Shown here: piece by piece, positions 16,879 through 26,422 of the stretch
Numbering within the stretch: the first letter of the stretch is position 1
How the letters are laid out: each line of letters begins with the position of its first letter
DNA from: Deltaproteobacteria bacterium
GTDB taxonomy: Bacteria > Desulfobacterota > Binatia > UBA9968 > JAJDTQ01
Assembly: GCA_026712905.1 (NCBI GenBank)
Contig: JAPOPM010000073.1
Coordinates: forward strand, 1 to 64,000
Length of the DNA stretch: 64,000 nucleotides
Direction: 5' to 3'
Made by a program: the position numbers and the translations under genes
Notes under the pieces: model-generated
The model's input: only the letters and a program-made list of their open reading frames with translations
Told to the model about the DNA's origin: nothing
The model's database searches: none

Positions 16879-19800
16879 CTATGGCGGCAGGATCACCGCA
16901 ACGATTCGATCGGGGGGTCGATATTCCGTCGGCCGCCTGTCGACCAAGACCACTTTCATCACGGACAACGACATTGCCGCGCCACGTTTCGATATCAGTG
17001 GCCCGAACGAGATATCAGAGGGTAGTACTATCGCGATGGTCGTTTCTCGCACGGATGACCGCCATGCGCTGACGCAAAACTACCCGCCCCTTTCCGCTGT
17101 ACAGATTATGGTACACGAGTCGGGCGATATGATCCCGGGAGCCTTTGCCAAAACCTTCGAGACTACCTTTGCCCGCGGTCAGAATAGACAAACGATAGTT
17201 ATTCCGACTTCGTCGGATGACGCGTTTGAACATGATAGTGAGGTACGGATCGACGTAAAACACCCGGATTACGGGCACCACATTTCCGATGTCGTGACCG
17301 TCGTGGACAATGACCTGCCCGGCGTGACCCTTCGAGACGATCAATCAGGCTTCGCCTTGGTGGACCATGAGGACTATTTCGACTTCACACTTCAAGTGGA
17401 GCGGGCGACGGAGTCCCCGCGAAACCGGTTTCTGTCAGTCAATTTCGGAACCAATGCGGGCGTTTGCGACAGGGTGACTAAGAACGCAGATGATGAATAT
17501 GTCTGGGAAAGCGGGTCGTGCTCGAGTGTCGATGTCGAACCGACCATGAGTTCCGTCAGACTTCGTGTCCGGGCCGATCGAACCAGCGGGAATATCACCG
17601 CACGAATATTGCCGGGCAACGGTTATCGAGTTGGCCCGGTTTCAACGGTATCGGCCACGATCAACGATACTGACCCAACCAGGAACATAATTTCCATCGG
17701 GGCCCCGCGTCGCGCCATTACGGAAGGGCAATCCGTCACCTATACGCTGGTCCGCTGTATCAAGGCCCGGGACAATTCCGGCGTCAATCTGGGAACCGCG
17801 GGAAGCGAGACGTGGCATGGCAATTTACAAACGAATTGCCTGCCGGCATCGCGGACCAATTATCCGAGGAATGTGACGGTTCGATATTCGACAAACCTCA
17901 ACGGCGCAAGATGGCGAGGTTTCACGACCCCATTGCGGACTGTGACCTTCGGTCCAGGTGTGACGACCCGGCGCATTACCGCGTCTGTGCCGAATGACTC
18001 GGACGATGTAGACTTCGAATGTCATGCGGAAGAGACGCCCGAGGATGTCCGGCGATGTGAGGACAAATATGTGGCACGGTTGGTGACTCATCTGGTGGGA
18101 AATGATGAGTCGGGAACCCACTATCCGGACCAACAACTGGCGCGGGGACAACACGTGATATCCACCCTGGTGAAGGACAACGATACCACAAGTTTGCCAC
18201 AACTCTCATTGACGAACGTCGGTTCGCGTTGTCCCGGGGACGAGGACAGTTATTGTGTGGAAGAAGGATCGGATATCAGTTTCGTTGTAACGAGAACCGG
18301 ATCCACGAGGAGAAGCCTGTCGGACATCGGTATCTTCGCCAAGGAAACGGGCGACACATTGGACCGTGACTATCCAACGGGACAGCCGGGAGATCCTCAA
18401 GATGAAGCTATTGCCACCGTCGTTTCTTTTGCAGCCGGTCGGCGTACTGTACGGGGGCGTATCAGGACAGTCGCCGATCGTGTCATTGAAACGGATCCGA
18501 GTACGGTAACCGTCCGATTGAAACTAAAGTATCCTCATCGGTATAGCGTCGCGGGCAATCACACGATAGAGGCTCACGTTGTTGAATCGGGAGTGCGGGA
18601 CGCAAATGCTCCTGTTCTCGCCATTGCCAGGGCGAATGACAATCCAGTCGTCGAAGGGGGCACCGCTGTCTTTGAGATCAGCAGAGTCGGCGGCCCTGAT
18701 GATGAGGAGGTCGCAGCGGTGGTTGACGTTCAAAACCTCAATTCGAGACACAAATCGAGGACCACTGTAATTGTGCCGGCCGGGCAGGCTTCCGTTACGT
18801 TTGATGTGACGGTGGCGGACGATGATGGTATTACCAGCCCCGAGTTGAGGCGTGTCGTAGCTGCCCTGGTCGGCGATGCCGCTTATTATGTCAACGGTCA
18901 GACAGCGAGGGTTGAACAAATAGCGGGAAATGACTCACAAGTCAGAGTTGTCGGGCGGGATTTCTATGAACCGGGCCATCCACATTCCGGTACTTCTCGT
19001 GAAGGAGTCGCCTTGACCTTTGTATCCGATGATCCGAACGCGACGCCGCCGGTTGTGGAATTCAAAACGGAGGTTTGTGGTGGAGCCTGCGTTGTCGATG
19101 CCACGGCAGGAACGGATTACACGGCGATCACCACCCTCATGCCGGTGGTTTGGGAAAATCGGGGCGCCCGGGTGAGTATTGCCATTTTACCTGATGATCA
19201 TGATGACAGTGGCGAAGGGTTTCGCGTTGTGTTCAATGCGGGAACAAGTGTCAAATGGGCGAATGCCAATGGCTTCCCCCTCGCGACGGGTACGAGTTAC
19301 ACCGTGCTCGCCATCATTTGGAACGAGGGCCCGTTGCCGGCGAAATGGCTGGCGGAATTTAGTCATCGGTCGGGGCTGATGACAGTAGATGCGGTCATGG
19401 AGCGTTTTGGATTGGATGACGAGGGAACCAGCGCTTGGGTCAAGCTTGTCGACGATAGTGTGAGGACGGACGGAATCAATGCCGACGTGACAGGCGGGAT
19501 GTTCGGTATCGAGACCAAGAGGGGAGATTATCGGATCGGTGCGGCGCTCGCGGGCAATCAATCGAGTGGCACCTATGGAGATTCGCGGCACTCATATGAG
19601 GTGGGGGGCCGACAGGCGGGTGTTTACCCTTATATACAGTGGTTTCTTGGAGATGGATCGTGGCTTTGGGGAATCGGGGGGCTGGCCTATGGTGAGACGT
19701 CGCTTGAATCGGTTGATCTATCGAAGACTGATTCTGAGTTTACAAGCAGGTTAGTCGCCATTGGCAACCGCGCAGAAGGTTTTGGAACCAAACATTGGCA

Positions 19801-20461
19801 AGTCGATCTCGATAATGATGCGGTGTGGATCTGGTCGGAAAGTGAGACTAATTCCGAATTCAGGGCAACTGACACGCACTCATACCGTTATCGCACGCGA
19901 TTGACGGGTAGCCGGCCGTTCAACTATGAGAATATTGAGTTTGTCTTGCACGGAAGTACGAGATTCGAACGCCATGGGGGCGACATTGAGGAGAGAAACG
20001 AGTTCTATGTGGGCGGCGGGGTTGCAGGACAGGTCGACGAGGTCAGCTTCAAGACGGGCATTGAACGAGAAGCGGGCGGTCTGATCACGGTGGCACTTGG
20101 GCTCGGTTTCCAGAATGAACACCTCCTCACTGCCATTGAAGTTAGGGGGAACCTGACGGAAAAATTCGGCCCTGTTATTGATGGAACGATAGCTTATCAC
20201 CACGGCAGCGGTGATGAAGGGATGGTGGTTGAAATCGGTCCAACACTTTCAATTGAGGGTCGGCATCAAATGGCGGTCAAGGTGGGTTACGGTTTCGCCG
20301 CCGGGAAGAATGAGGTCGTGATGCCAATCGTGGAGTATGAAGAGGAAAGCCGGAAAGTTGGTCTTGAGTTGATCAGCCAAGGTCAGACAAGACTCGGTGT
20401 CTATGGTATCCGGCGTCCGGATGAATACCTTTACATGTTGCGGTTTGGTACGACATTTTGA
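16826..20461 (+). CDS. Calx-beta repeat surface protein, C-terminal part with autotransporter-like beta-barrel
   Basis: This is the continuation of the preceding ORF in the +1 frame; the true junction is the T8 tract, so its own ATG is probably not used. It holds at least five more Calx-beta-like modules, marked by endings such as FITDNDIAAP, VVDNDLPGV, INDTDP and VKDNDTT. The last 370 or so residues, from about MTVDAVMERFGLDD, have alternating aromatic/hydrophobic strands and short polar turns. The protein ends LRFGTTF with a terminal Phe, as outer-membrane autotransporter barrels do. The inferred product is an outer-membrane-anchored repeat adhesin. Base composition suggests transfer. Confidence 0.75.
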   Translation: MNRWFFLKITTRESETNDYGGRITATIRSGGRYSVGRLSTKTTFITDNDIAAPRFDISGPNEISEGSTIAMVVSRTDDRHALTQNYPPLSAVQIMVHESGDMIPGAFAKTFETTFARGQNRQTIVIPTSSDDAFEHDSEVRIDVKHPDYGHHISDVVTVVDNDLPGVTLRDDQSGFALVDHEDYFDFTLQVERATESPRNRFLSVNFGTNAGVCDRVTKNADDEYVWESGSCSSVDVEPTMSSVRLRVRADRTSGNITARILPGNGYRVGPVSTVSATINDTDPTRNIISIGAPRRAITEGQSVTYTLVRCIKARDNSGVNLGTAGSETWHGNLQTNCLPASRTNYPRNVTVRYSTNLNGARWRGFTTPLRTVTFGPGVTTRRITASVPNDSDDVDFECHAEETPEDVRRCEDKYVARLVTHLVGNDESGTHYPDQQLARGQHVISTLVKDNDTTSLPQLSLTNVGSRCPGDEDSYCVEEGSDISFVVTRTGSTRRSLSDIGIFAKETGDTLDRDYPTGQPGDPQDEAIATVVSFAAGRRTVRGRIRTVADRVIETDPSTVTVRLKLKYPHRYSVAGNHTIEAHVVESGVRDANAPVLAIARANDNPVVEGGTAVFEISRVGGPDDEEVAAVVDVQNLNSRHKSRTTVIVPAGQASVTFDVTVADDDGITSPELRRVVAALVGDAAYYVNGQTARVEQIAGNDSQVRVVGRDFYEPGHPHSGTSREGVALTFVSDDPNATPPVVEFKTEVCGGACVVDATAGTDYTAITTLMPVVWENRGARVSIAILPDDHDDSGEGFRVVFNAGTSVKWANANGFPLATGTSYTVLAIIWNEGPLPAKWLAEFSHRSGLMTVDAVMERFGLDDEGTSAWVKLVDDSVRTDGINADVTGGMFGIETKRGDYRIGAALAGNQSSGTYGDSRHSYEVGGRQAGVYPYIQWFLGDGSWLWGIGGLAYGETSLESVDLSKTDSEFTSRLVAIGNRAEGFGTKHWQVDLDNDAVWIWSESETNSEFRATDTHSYRYRTRLTGSRPFNYENIEFVLHGSTRFERHGGDIEERNEFYVGGGVAGQVDEVSFKTGIEREAGGLITVALGLGFQNEHLLTAIEVRGNLTEKFGPVIDGTIAYHHGSGDEGMVVEIGPTLSIEGRHQMAVKVGYGFAAGKNEVVMPIVEYEEESRKVGLELISQGQTRLGVYGIRRPDEYLYMLRFGTTF
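16838..16845 (+). repeat. T8 homopolymer at the frameshift point
   Basis: Eight consecutive T residues sit where the two halves of the Calx-beta gene change frame. A T7 allele would restore a single open frame. It may be a phase-variation tract, a transcription-slippage site, a fixed mutation or a sequencing error. Confidence 0.7.
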
Positions 20462-20735
20462 TGTGGGTCCACGATGTCGACGGTCCGTCGCCCGGCCAGC
20501 GCGAGACCCGGGCGCGTCAAGCGGTCCGTGATTCCGGGAAGGGTACGGCGGGGTCTGGTGAACGGGCCGGGGTTCGGCCCGGTAGGCCGGCGGTCAACGT
20601 GCCAAAGGGGGCTTTGAGGGCGTGGCGGCTGATGGAATCGGAGCGGACGGATGGGCGATTCCGGGATTGCGGTTGACTTGAGACCGGAGAGTTGATTCGC
20701 TCCGTTGGAGCGGTTAGGATGGTCCGCCTCAAATC

Positions 20736-21488
20736 ATGAAGGTACACGAACGCACCCTTACCCCCGAAAGGGACGGGATTTACGGTTATCTGGCGGCGCC
20801 GGAGCGCGCCGAGCCCGGCCCGGCCCTGCTCATGACCCACCAGAACACGGGCCTCACCGACTATCTCAAGGTCGAGGCGCTGAAGTTCGCCCATCTCGGA
20901 TACACCGTGGTGGTGCCCGAGCTGTACTCGCTGCTGGGTTACCCCGACGTGACCCACATCCACACGGGGCGGCAGATCCAGGCGCGCACCAGGGACGGGG
21001 ACTTCGTCCGGGTTATACGGCAGGGCTGGGATTACCTCACTTCCCGGGACGACGTGGACGCCGGCCGCGTGGCCGTGTCCGGCTACTGCATGGGCGGACG
21101 CATCGCCATCCACTTCGTCGCCGCCACTCCCGAGGTCAGGGCCTTCGTCGGCTACTATCCGACGGTTCGCGAAGAGCCCACCACCGAGATCCGGCCGGTC
21201 CATCCCTACGATGCCGCCCGCAAGATCCAGTGCCCGTCCATCATCCTGTACGGCGTCGACGACCGCATCTCCACCGTGCCCATCCAGCAAAAGGTGTGGG
21301 AGAGCTTCCTCGCCAACGGGCAGCCGCTGGAGTGGCACTTCTTTCCCTTCGGCGGCCACGGCTTCGTGGACCCCGGCACCGAGGGCTACCATCCGCACAC
21401 GGCCAGGCTCGCCTGGCCGCTGGTGGTGGACTTCATGGACAGGGAACTCGACAACGAGCGCGACGGCCTGACGTTCTCGGAAAACTGA
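20736..21488 (+). CDS. Dienelactone hydrolase family protein
   Basis: This 250-residue alpha/beta hydrolase belongs to the DLH family, which uses a Cys-Asp-His triad. The nucleophile elbow is SGYCMGGRIA, with Cys in place of Ser. The later segment CPSIILYGVDDR gives the Asp, and FPFGGHGFVDPG gives the His. The length is typical. It leads a same-strand group with the ASST-like gene (27 bp gap) and creatinase (33 bp gap). The substrate is unknown; DLH proteins hydrolyse lactones, esters or related compounds. Confidence 0.88.
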   Translation: MKVHERTLTPERDGIYGYLAAPERAEPGPALLMTHQNTGLTDYLKVEALKFAHLGYTVVVPELYSLLGYPDVTHIHTGRQIQARTRDGDFVRVIRQGWDYLTSRDDVDAGRVAVSGYCMGGRIAIHFVAATPEVRAFVGYYPTVREEPTTEIRPVHPYDAARKIQCPSIILYGVDDRISTVPIQQKVWESFLANGQPLEWHFFPFGGHGFVDPGTEGYHPHTARLAWPLVVDFMDRELDNERDGLTFSEN

Positions 21489-21515
21489 ACGTCAAGCCCC
21501 TGTCCCCGAGCGGGT

Positions 21516-22580
21516 ATGCGACATCTTCGGACCGGACTCACGATCTTCGACGAGGCGCGCGCGACGCCGGGTTACACCATCTTCAGCCCCCTCGGCCGCA
21601 GGGCCACCCACCTGATCGACCTGCGGGGGAACGTGGTGCACGAATGGCGTTTGCCGGGTTTCGCGGGGCTTTACGGTCACCTCTTGCCCAGCGGCAATCT
21701 GCTGGCCGCCGTTCAGACCACCGACGGCCCGAGCGGCCTGCGCGGCAAGGGCGGACATCTCCTGGAGCTCGACTGGGACGGCAACATCGTCTGGGAACAC
21801 GTCGATCCTTACCATCACCATGACCAGCGGCGTTGTCCCAACGGCAACACCGTGTACGCTTCGTGGAAGCTCTTGTCCGACGGGCAGGCCCGACGAGTGA
21901 AGGGCGGGCGCGAGGGGAGCGAACACCCGGACGGCATCTACAGCGATGTGCTGCGGGAGATCGACCGTGACGGCAACCCGGTCTGGGAATGGGACGCCGC
22001 CGCCTCGGAGGAGATGTACCGTTACCCCCTCAATCCCATCGTCTCGCGCGTCGAGTTCAGTCACGCGAACTCACTCTGGCCGCTGGACAACGGCGATCTG
22101 CTGGTGAACTTCCGGTACAACCACCTGATGGCGATCATCGACCGGGAGACCAAGGCGTTCAAGTGGGAGCATTGCGACTGGTCCTACGGGCAGCAGCACA
22201 ACGTGCACTTTCTGGACAACGGCAACCTGCTGTTCTTCGCCAACGGCGCCGACGTACTCTATGGCGGGCCGGGCGCGGGGTCGCGGGTGATCGAGCTGGA
22301 CCCCGCGACGAAGGAGATCGTCTGGCAGTACCAGGGCTCCCCGCCGGGGACCTTCTTCAGTTGGTTCATCAGCGGCGCGCAGCGGCTGGCGTCGGGCAAC
22401 ACGTTGATCTGCGAAGGTGTCTGGGGAAGGTTCTTCGAGGTAACCTCGGCGGGCGAGATCGTCTGGGAGTACGTCTCGCCATACTTCTCCGAAGAGCACC
22501 CCTCGTACATCGGAGGAAATTACGTCTTCCGCGCCTACCGCTACACCGCCGATTCACCGGAGCTCGCCGGACGAGTCTAG
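21516..22580 (+). CDS. Arylsulfotransferase (ASST)-like beta-propeller protein
   Basis: This 354-residue protein consists of repeated blades with the signature D-G-N-x-V-W-E (for example WDGNIVWEHV, RDGNPVWEWD, AGEIVWEYV) and His-rich spots (YHHHDQ, HNVHFLDNGN). This pattern is typical of the arylsulfotransferase/PQQ-like propeller family. Classical ASST is periplasmic, but no signal peptide is visible here, so it may act in the cytosol. The start MRHLRTGLTIFDEA leads directly into the first blade (GYTIFSPLG). Catalysis of sulfate transfer is not established for such short members. Confidence 0.75.
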   Translation: MRHLRTGLTIFDEARATPGYTIFSPLGRRATHLIDLRGNVVHEWRLPGFAGLYGHLLPSGNLLAAVQTTDGPSGLRGKGGHLLELDWDGNIVWEHVDPYHHHDQRRCPNGNTVYASWKLLSDGQARRVKGGREGSEHPDGIYSDVLREIDRDGNPVWEWDAAASEEMYRYPLNPIVSRVEFSHANSLWPLDNGDLLVNFRYNHLMAIIDRETKAFKWEHCDWSYGQQHNVHFLDNGNLLFFANGADVLYGGPGAGSRVIELDPATKEIVWQYQGSPPGTFFSWFISGAQRLASGNTLICEGVWGRFFEVTSAGEIVWEYVSPYFSEEHPSYIGGNYVFRAYRYTADSPELAGRV

Positions 22581-22613
22581 TCACAGTCCGGTGAAACGTT
22601 GGGGGTGACGAGC

Positions 22614-23816
22614 ATGGAACAACTCAAGACGATCCCCAACGGGGAGAAGGTCAGACCGACCTTCTCCGCCAAGGAAATGAACCGCCGGCTCGCGGCCCTG
22701 CGCGCCCACATGGCGGAGAGGCAGATCGATGTCTGCCTCTTCACCTCGCATCACAACATCCACTACTTCAGCGACTTCCTCTACTGTTCGTTCGGACGCC
22801 CCTACGGCCTGGTGGTCACGCACGAGGGCCAGACCACGATCTCGGCCAACATCGACGCCGGTCAACCCTGGCGGCGCACCGTCGGCGACAATCTGGTCTA
22901 CACGGACTGGCATCGGGACAACTACTTCGTTGCCGTGAAGAGGCTGGTCCAGGATGGTTGCCGGGTCGGCATCGAGTTCGACCACATCAGCGTGGAGAAC
23001 TTCCGCAAGCTACAGGGAGCGTTGCCCACGGCGGACCTTGTGGACGTGGGCAAGCCGGCCATGCGCATGCGCATGGTCAAGTCCGACGAGGAGGTCGCCT
23101 GGATCCGCGAGAGCGCGCGCATCGCCGACATCGGCGGTGCGGCGTGCGTCGAGGCCATCGGGGTCGGAGTCCCGGAGTACGAGGTAGCCCTGCACGCGAC
23201 CCAGGCCATGGTGCGCGAGATCGGCGGGAGCCAGCCCCACGTGGAGCTGATGGACACGTGGACCTGGTTCCAGTCCGGCATCAACACCGACGGCGCCCAC
23301 AACCCGGTTACTTCCCGGAAGATCGAACGCGGCGACATCCTGAGCCTCAACTGCTTTCCCATGCCCGCGGGCTACTACACGGCGCTCGAGCGCACGCTGT
23401 TCGCCGAGGAGTGCTCCGACGAGCACTTGCGGTTGTGGAAGATCAACATCGAAGTGCACGAGGCGGGAATCGAACTGATCAAGCCCGGGGTGCGGTGCTG
23501 CGACATCGCCGCCGCGCTCAACGAGATCTACGAGGGCTACGGCCTGCTCGGCAACCGCACCTTCGGCTACGGCCACAGCTTCGGCGTGCTGAGCCACTAC
23601 TACGGCCGCGAGGCCGGCCTCGAGCTTCGCGAGGACGTCACGACGGTGCTCGAGCCCAACATGGTGGTGTCCATGGAGCCGATGATCATGATCCCCGTGG
23701 GCCGGCCCGGCGCCGGGGGATACCGCGAGCACGACATCCTGGTGGTGAAGGAAGACGGCTCCGAGGACATCACCGGGTTCCCGTACGGACCGGAGCACAA
23801 CATCGTACGGCACTGA
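22614..23816 (+). CDS. Creatinase (creatine amidinohydrolase)
   Basis: The 400-residue protein aligns closely with Pseudomonas creatinase, the M24 pita-bread enzyme that splits creatine into sarcosine and urea without metal. Segments that match nearly identically are TSHHNIHYFSDFLYCSFGRP, NIDAGQPWRRTVG, MDTWTWFQSGINTDGAHNPV and GYGHSFGVLSHYYGREAGLE. The catalytic His corresponds to residue 229 in TDGAHNP. Metal ligands of true Xaa-Pro peptidases are not recognisable. ATG 22614 is preferred over 22599 because it matches the family N-terminus. The Pot-type ABC transporter downstream could supply creatine or a related guanidino compound. Confidence 0.9.
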   Translation: MEQLKTIPNGEKVRPTFSAKEMNRRLAALRAHMAERQIDVCLFTSHHNIHYFSDFLYCSFGRPYGLVVTHEGQTTISANIDAGQPWRRTVGDNLVYTDWHRDNYFVAVKRLVQDGCRVGIEFDHISVENFRKLQGALPTADLVDVGKPAMRMRMVKSDEEVAWIRESARIADIGGAACVEAIGVGVPEYEVALHATQAMVREIGGSQPHVELMDTWTWFQSGINTDGAHNPVTSRKIERGDILSLNCFPMPAGYYTALERTLFAEECSDEHLRLWKINIEVHEAGIELIKPGVRCCDIAAALNEIYEGYGLLGNRTFGYGHSFGVLSHYYGREAGLELREDVTTVLEPNMVVSMEPMIMIPVGRPGAGGYREHDILVVKEDGSEDITGFPYGPEHNIVRH

Positions 23817-24026
23817 CACGTGGCAGCGGGTTCGAGTGCCGCGGCGGGGAATCCGAGGGCCCCGATCATTCTTCGTGATCGCTCGTTCCGCCAGGGGTTG
23901 TGGCTCGACCCTATCTGATATATCGTCGTGCATTCACTGGGCCGAGTTCGCAGGGTGTAGAGGCCGGTTGCCGCATAGTCGAGCTCGCCTTTCTCGTAAC
24001 GTCCCTCGGGGACCGTTATAGTCGAA

Positions 24027-25142
24027 ATGCTTGAGACCAAGCCCAGGATAGTCAGGTTCGATCGCGTTCAGAAGAGTTATGACGGTGAGACCCTGGTTAT
24101 CCAGGATCTCAATCTGGACATCGAAGCGGGCGAGTTCCTGACCATGCTGGGGCCGTCCGGATCGGGCAAGACCACCTGCCTGATGATGCTCGCCGGTTTC
24201 GAGCCGGCGACTTACGGCGAAATCTATCTCAACGATCAGCCCATCAACCATGTGGCGCCGCACCGGCGCGACATCGGCATGGTGTTCCAGAACTATGCGC
24301 TGTTTCCACACATGACGGTAGGCGAAAACCTGGCGTTTCCCCTGCAGGTCCGCAAGATTCCCAAGCCGGAGATCCGCGGCAAGGTGGAGCGGATACTCGA
24401 TATGGTCCGGCTGTCCGGCTTCGAGAACCGGCGGCCCGCCCAGCTCTCCGGCGGCCAGCAACAGCGTGTGGCGGTGGCGCGCGCACTCGTTTTCGAGCCG
24501 GCCCTGGTGTTGATGGACGAGCCCCTCGGTGCGCTGGACAAGAACCTGCGCGAGGAAATGCAGTACGAGATCAAGCGCATTCACGAGAATCTCGGCGTCA
24601 CCGTCATCTACGTGACCCACGATCAATCCGAAGCGCTGACCATGTCCAGCCGTATCGCGGTCTTCAACGACGGCGTCATTCAGCAACTGGCGACGCCCAA
24701 CGTTCTCTATGAAGAGCCGGAGAATGCCTTCGTCGCGCAGTTCATCGGCGAGAACAACCGCTTGCGGGGCAAGGTGGCCTCCGTTGACGGGGACTATTGC
24801 GAGGTGGTGCTGCAGGATGGGGCGACCGTTCGCGCCCTGAAAGTGAATGTGAGCGGAGAAGGCGCGTCAACCTGTCTGTCCCTGCGCCCTGAACGGGTTG
24901 CCATCGAACGGAATGGCGGCGCCGAAGAGAATGTCGTGAGCGGTCGCGTGGAGGAGTTGATCTATCTGGGGGACCACATTCGTGCGCGGCTGACCGTCGC
25001 CGGAGACGACGAGTTCATCGTCAAGGTACCGAACGCCCCTCACCACGCCTCCCTTTCGGAAGGCACGTGGATTCAACTCGCCTGGGCCGCCGAGGATTGC
25101 AGGGCGCTCGATGCGTCCGGTAAGGAGGCCGCTCCCGCGTAA
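24027..25142 (+). CDS. ABC transporter ATP-binding protein, PotA (spermidine/putrescine) type
   Basis: This 371-residue ATPase energises the importer formed with the next three genes. It has Walker [10 protein letters not shown] near residue 43, the signature [15 protein letters not shown], Walker [13 protein letters not shown] and the H-loop [10 protein letters not shown]-terminal TOBE-type domain follows ([18 protein letters not shown]), as in PotA/MalK-type ATPases. A TATAGT box five bases upstream of the ATG and the lack of a ribosome binding site hint at a leaderless transcript, which is weak evidence. The gap after creatinase is 210 bp. Confidence 0.9.
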   Translation: MLETKPRIVRFDRVQKSYDGETLVIQDLNLDIEAGEFLTMLGPSGSGKTTCLMMLAGFEPATYGEIYLNDQPINHVAPHRRDIGMVFQNYALFPHMTVGENLAFPLQVRKIPKPEIRGKVERILDMVRLSGFENRRPAQLSGGQQQRVAVARALVFEPALVLMDEPLGALDKNLREEMQYEIKRIHENLGVTVIYVTHDQSEALTMSSRIAVFNDGVIQQLATPNVLYEEPENAFVAQFIGENNRLRGKVASVDGDYCEVVLQDGATVRALKVNVSGEGASTCLSLRPERVAIERNGGAEENVVSGRVEELIYLGDHIRARLTVAGDDEFIVKVPNAPHHASLSEGTWIQLAWAAEDCRALDASGKEAAPA

Positions 25143-25240
25143 CCGGGCCCCGGGATTCGTCCCGCGGGAGGGAAGGCGGCAGCCGGAGACAAAGGATGTC
25201 CCGTCACCAACGACAGGGACAATAGCATTGGAGGAAATCG

Positions 25241-26344
25241 ATGAAGCGAATACTGAGTTCCTTGGCAATCGCGGCCGCGTTCGTGCTGGCGGCCGGCAGT
25301 GCCCAGGCGCAGAATCTGAACGTCGTGTCGTGGGGCGGGGCCTATACCGCCAGCCAGCAGCAGGCCTACCACGACCCCTACATGGCCGCGAACCCCGGTG
25401 TGAAGATCGTCAATCACGACCTGGGGTCGGGCGCGTTGGCCAAACTGAGGGCCGAGATCGAATCCGGCAAGGTGACACTGGACCTCATCGACATGACCGC
25501 CGCCGATGCCATCGTCGCCTGTGACGAAGGGTTGGTCGAAGCCATTGACGCCGACACGTGGCTGGCTTCGGCTCCCGACGGCACGCCCGCGTCCAAGGAC
25601 TTCTTTGCCGGGACGCTCACGGTTGGGGGAACCAATTGCTTCATTCCGCAGATCGTCTATTCGACGACCTTCGGTTACCGCACCGATGTCTTCAAGGGCA
25701 AGCAGCCCTCCAGCCTGCTCGACGTGTTCGACCTGAAGGCCTTTCCCGGCAAGAGGGCGCTGGAAAAGAGGCCGAACAACAACATGGAATGGGCCCTTGT
25801 CGCCGATGGCGTTGCCGCCAAGGACGTCTACAAGGTGCTGAGTACCGACGAGGGCGTGGCCCGCGCGTTCGCCAAGCTGGATACCATCAAGGACCAGGTC
25901 GTCTGGTGGACCAAGGGGGCTCAGCCGCCGCAGTTGCTGGCGGACGGCGAGGTCGCGATCGCGTCGGCGTACAACGGCCGGCTGTTTTCCGCCATCGCCG
26001 AAAAGAAGCAGCCCATCGCGATCATGTGGGACTGGCAGGCTTTCGATCTGGACGGATGGGTGGTGCCGAAAGGCAACAAGAATCTCGCCGCGGTGAAGAA
26101 ATATGTGCGTTTCGCCACCGACACGCAGAGGCTGGCCGACCAGGCGAAGTACATTTCCTATGGGCCCGCGCGGCACTCTTCCGCCGGTCTGGTGGGTAAG
26201 CATGCCAAGCTCGGCGTCGATATGAAGCCGCACATGCCCACGAGCCCCGAAAATTCCAAGACCGTCCTCATTTCCGACTATGTCTGGTGGGCGGACCACC
26301 AGGCCGAACTCAACGACAAGTTCAACGCCTGGCTCGCCAAGTAG
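25241..26344 (+). CDS. ABC transporter substrate-binding protein (PotD/PotF-like)
   Basis: This 367-residue periplasmic binding protein starts with a Sec signal peptide (MKRILSSLAIAAAFVLAAG, cleaved near AQAQ). The mature part begins LNVVSWGGAYTASQQQAY, typical of the polyamine-type SBP family. Later landmarks are TNCFIPQIVYSTTFGYRTD and IMWDWQAFDLDGWVVPKG. Ligand specificity cannot be read from the sequence; context suggests a guanidino or amino compound. A GGAGG ribosome binding site precedes the ATG. Confidence 0.9.
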   Translation: MKRILSSLAIAAAFVLAAGSAQAQNLNVVSWGGAYTASQQQAYHDPYMAANPGVKIVNHDLGSGALAKLRAEIESGKVTLDLIDMTAADAIVACDEGLVEAIDADTWLASAPDGTPASKDFFAGTLTVGGTNCFIPQIVYSTTFGYRTDVFKGKQPSSLLDVFDLKAFPGKRALEKRPNNNMEWALVADGVAAKDVYKVLSTDEGVARAFAKLDTIKDQVVWWTKGAQPPQLLADGEVAIASAYNGRLFSAIAEKKQPIAIMWDWQAFDLDGWVVPKGNKNLAAVKKYVRFATDTQRLADQAKYISYGPARHSSAGLVGKHAKLGVDMKPHMPTSPENSKTVLISDYVWWADHQAELNDKFNAWLAK

Positions 26345-26422
26345 GCGTTTCCTTGCCGGGCGGGGCCAACGGTGTTCCGCCCGGCAAACCTTCCCTTTTT
26401 GCCCAACGCCAGGCCGATCCGC

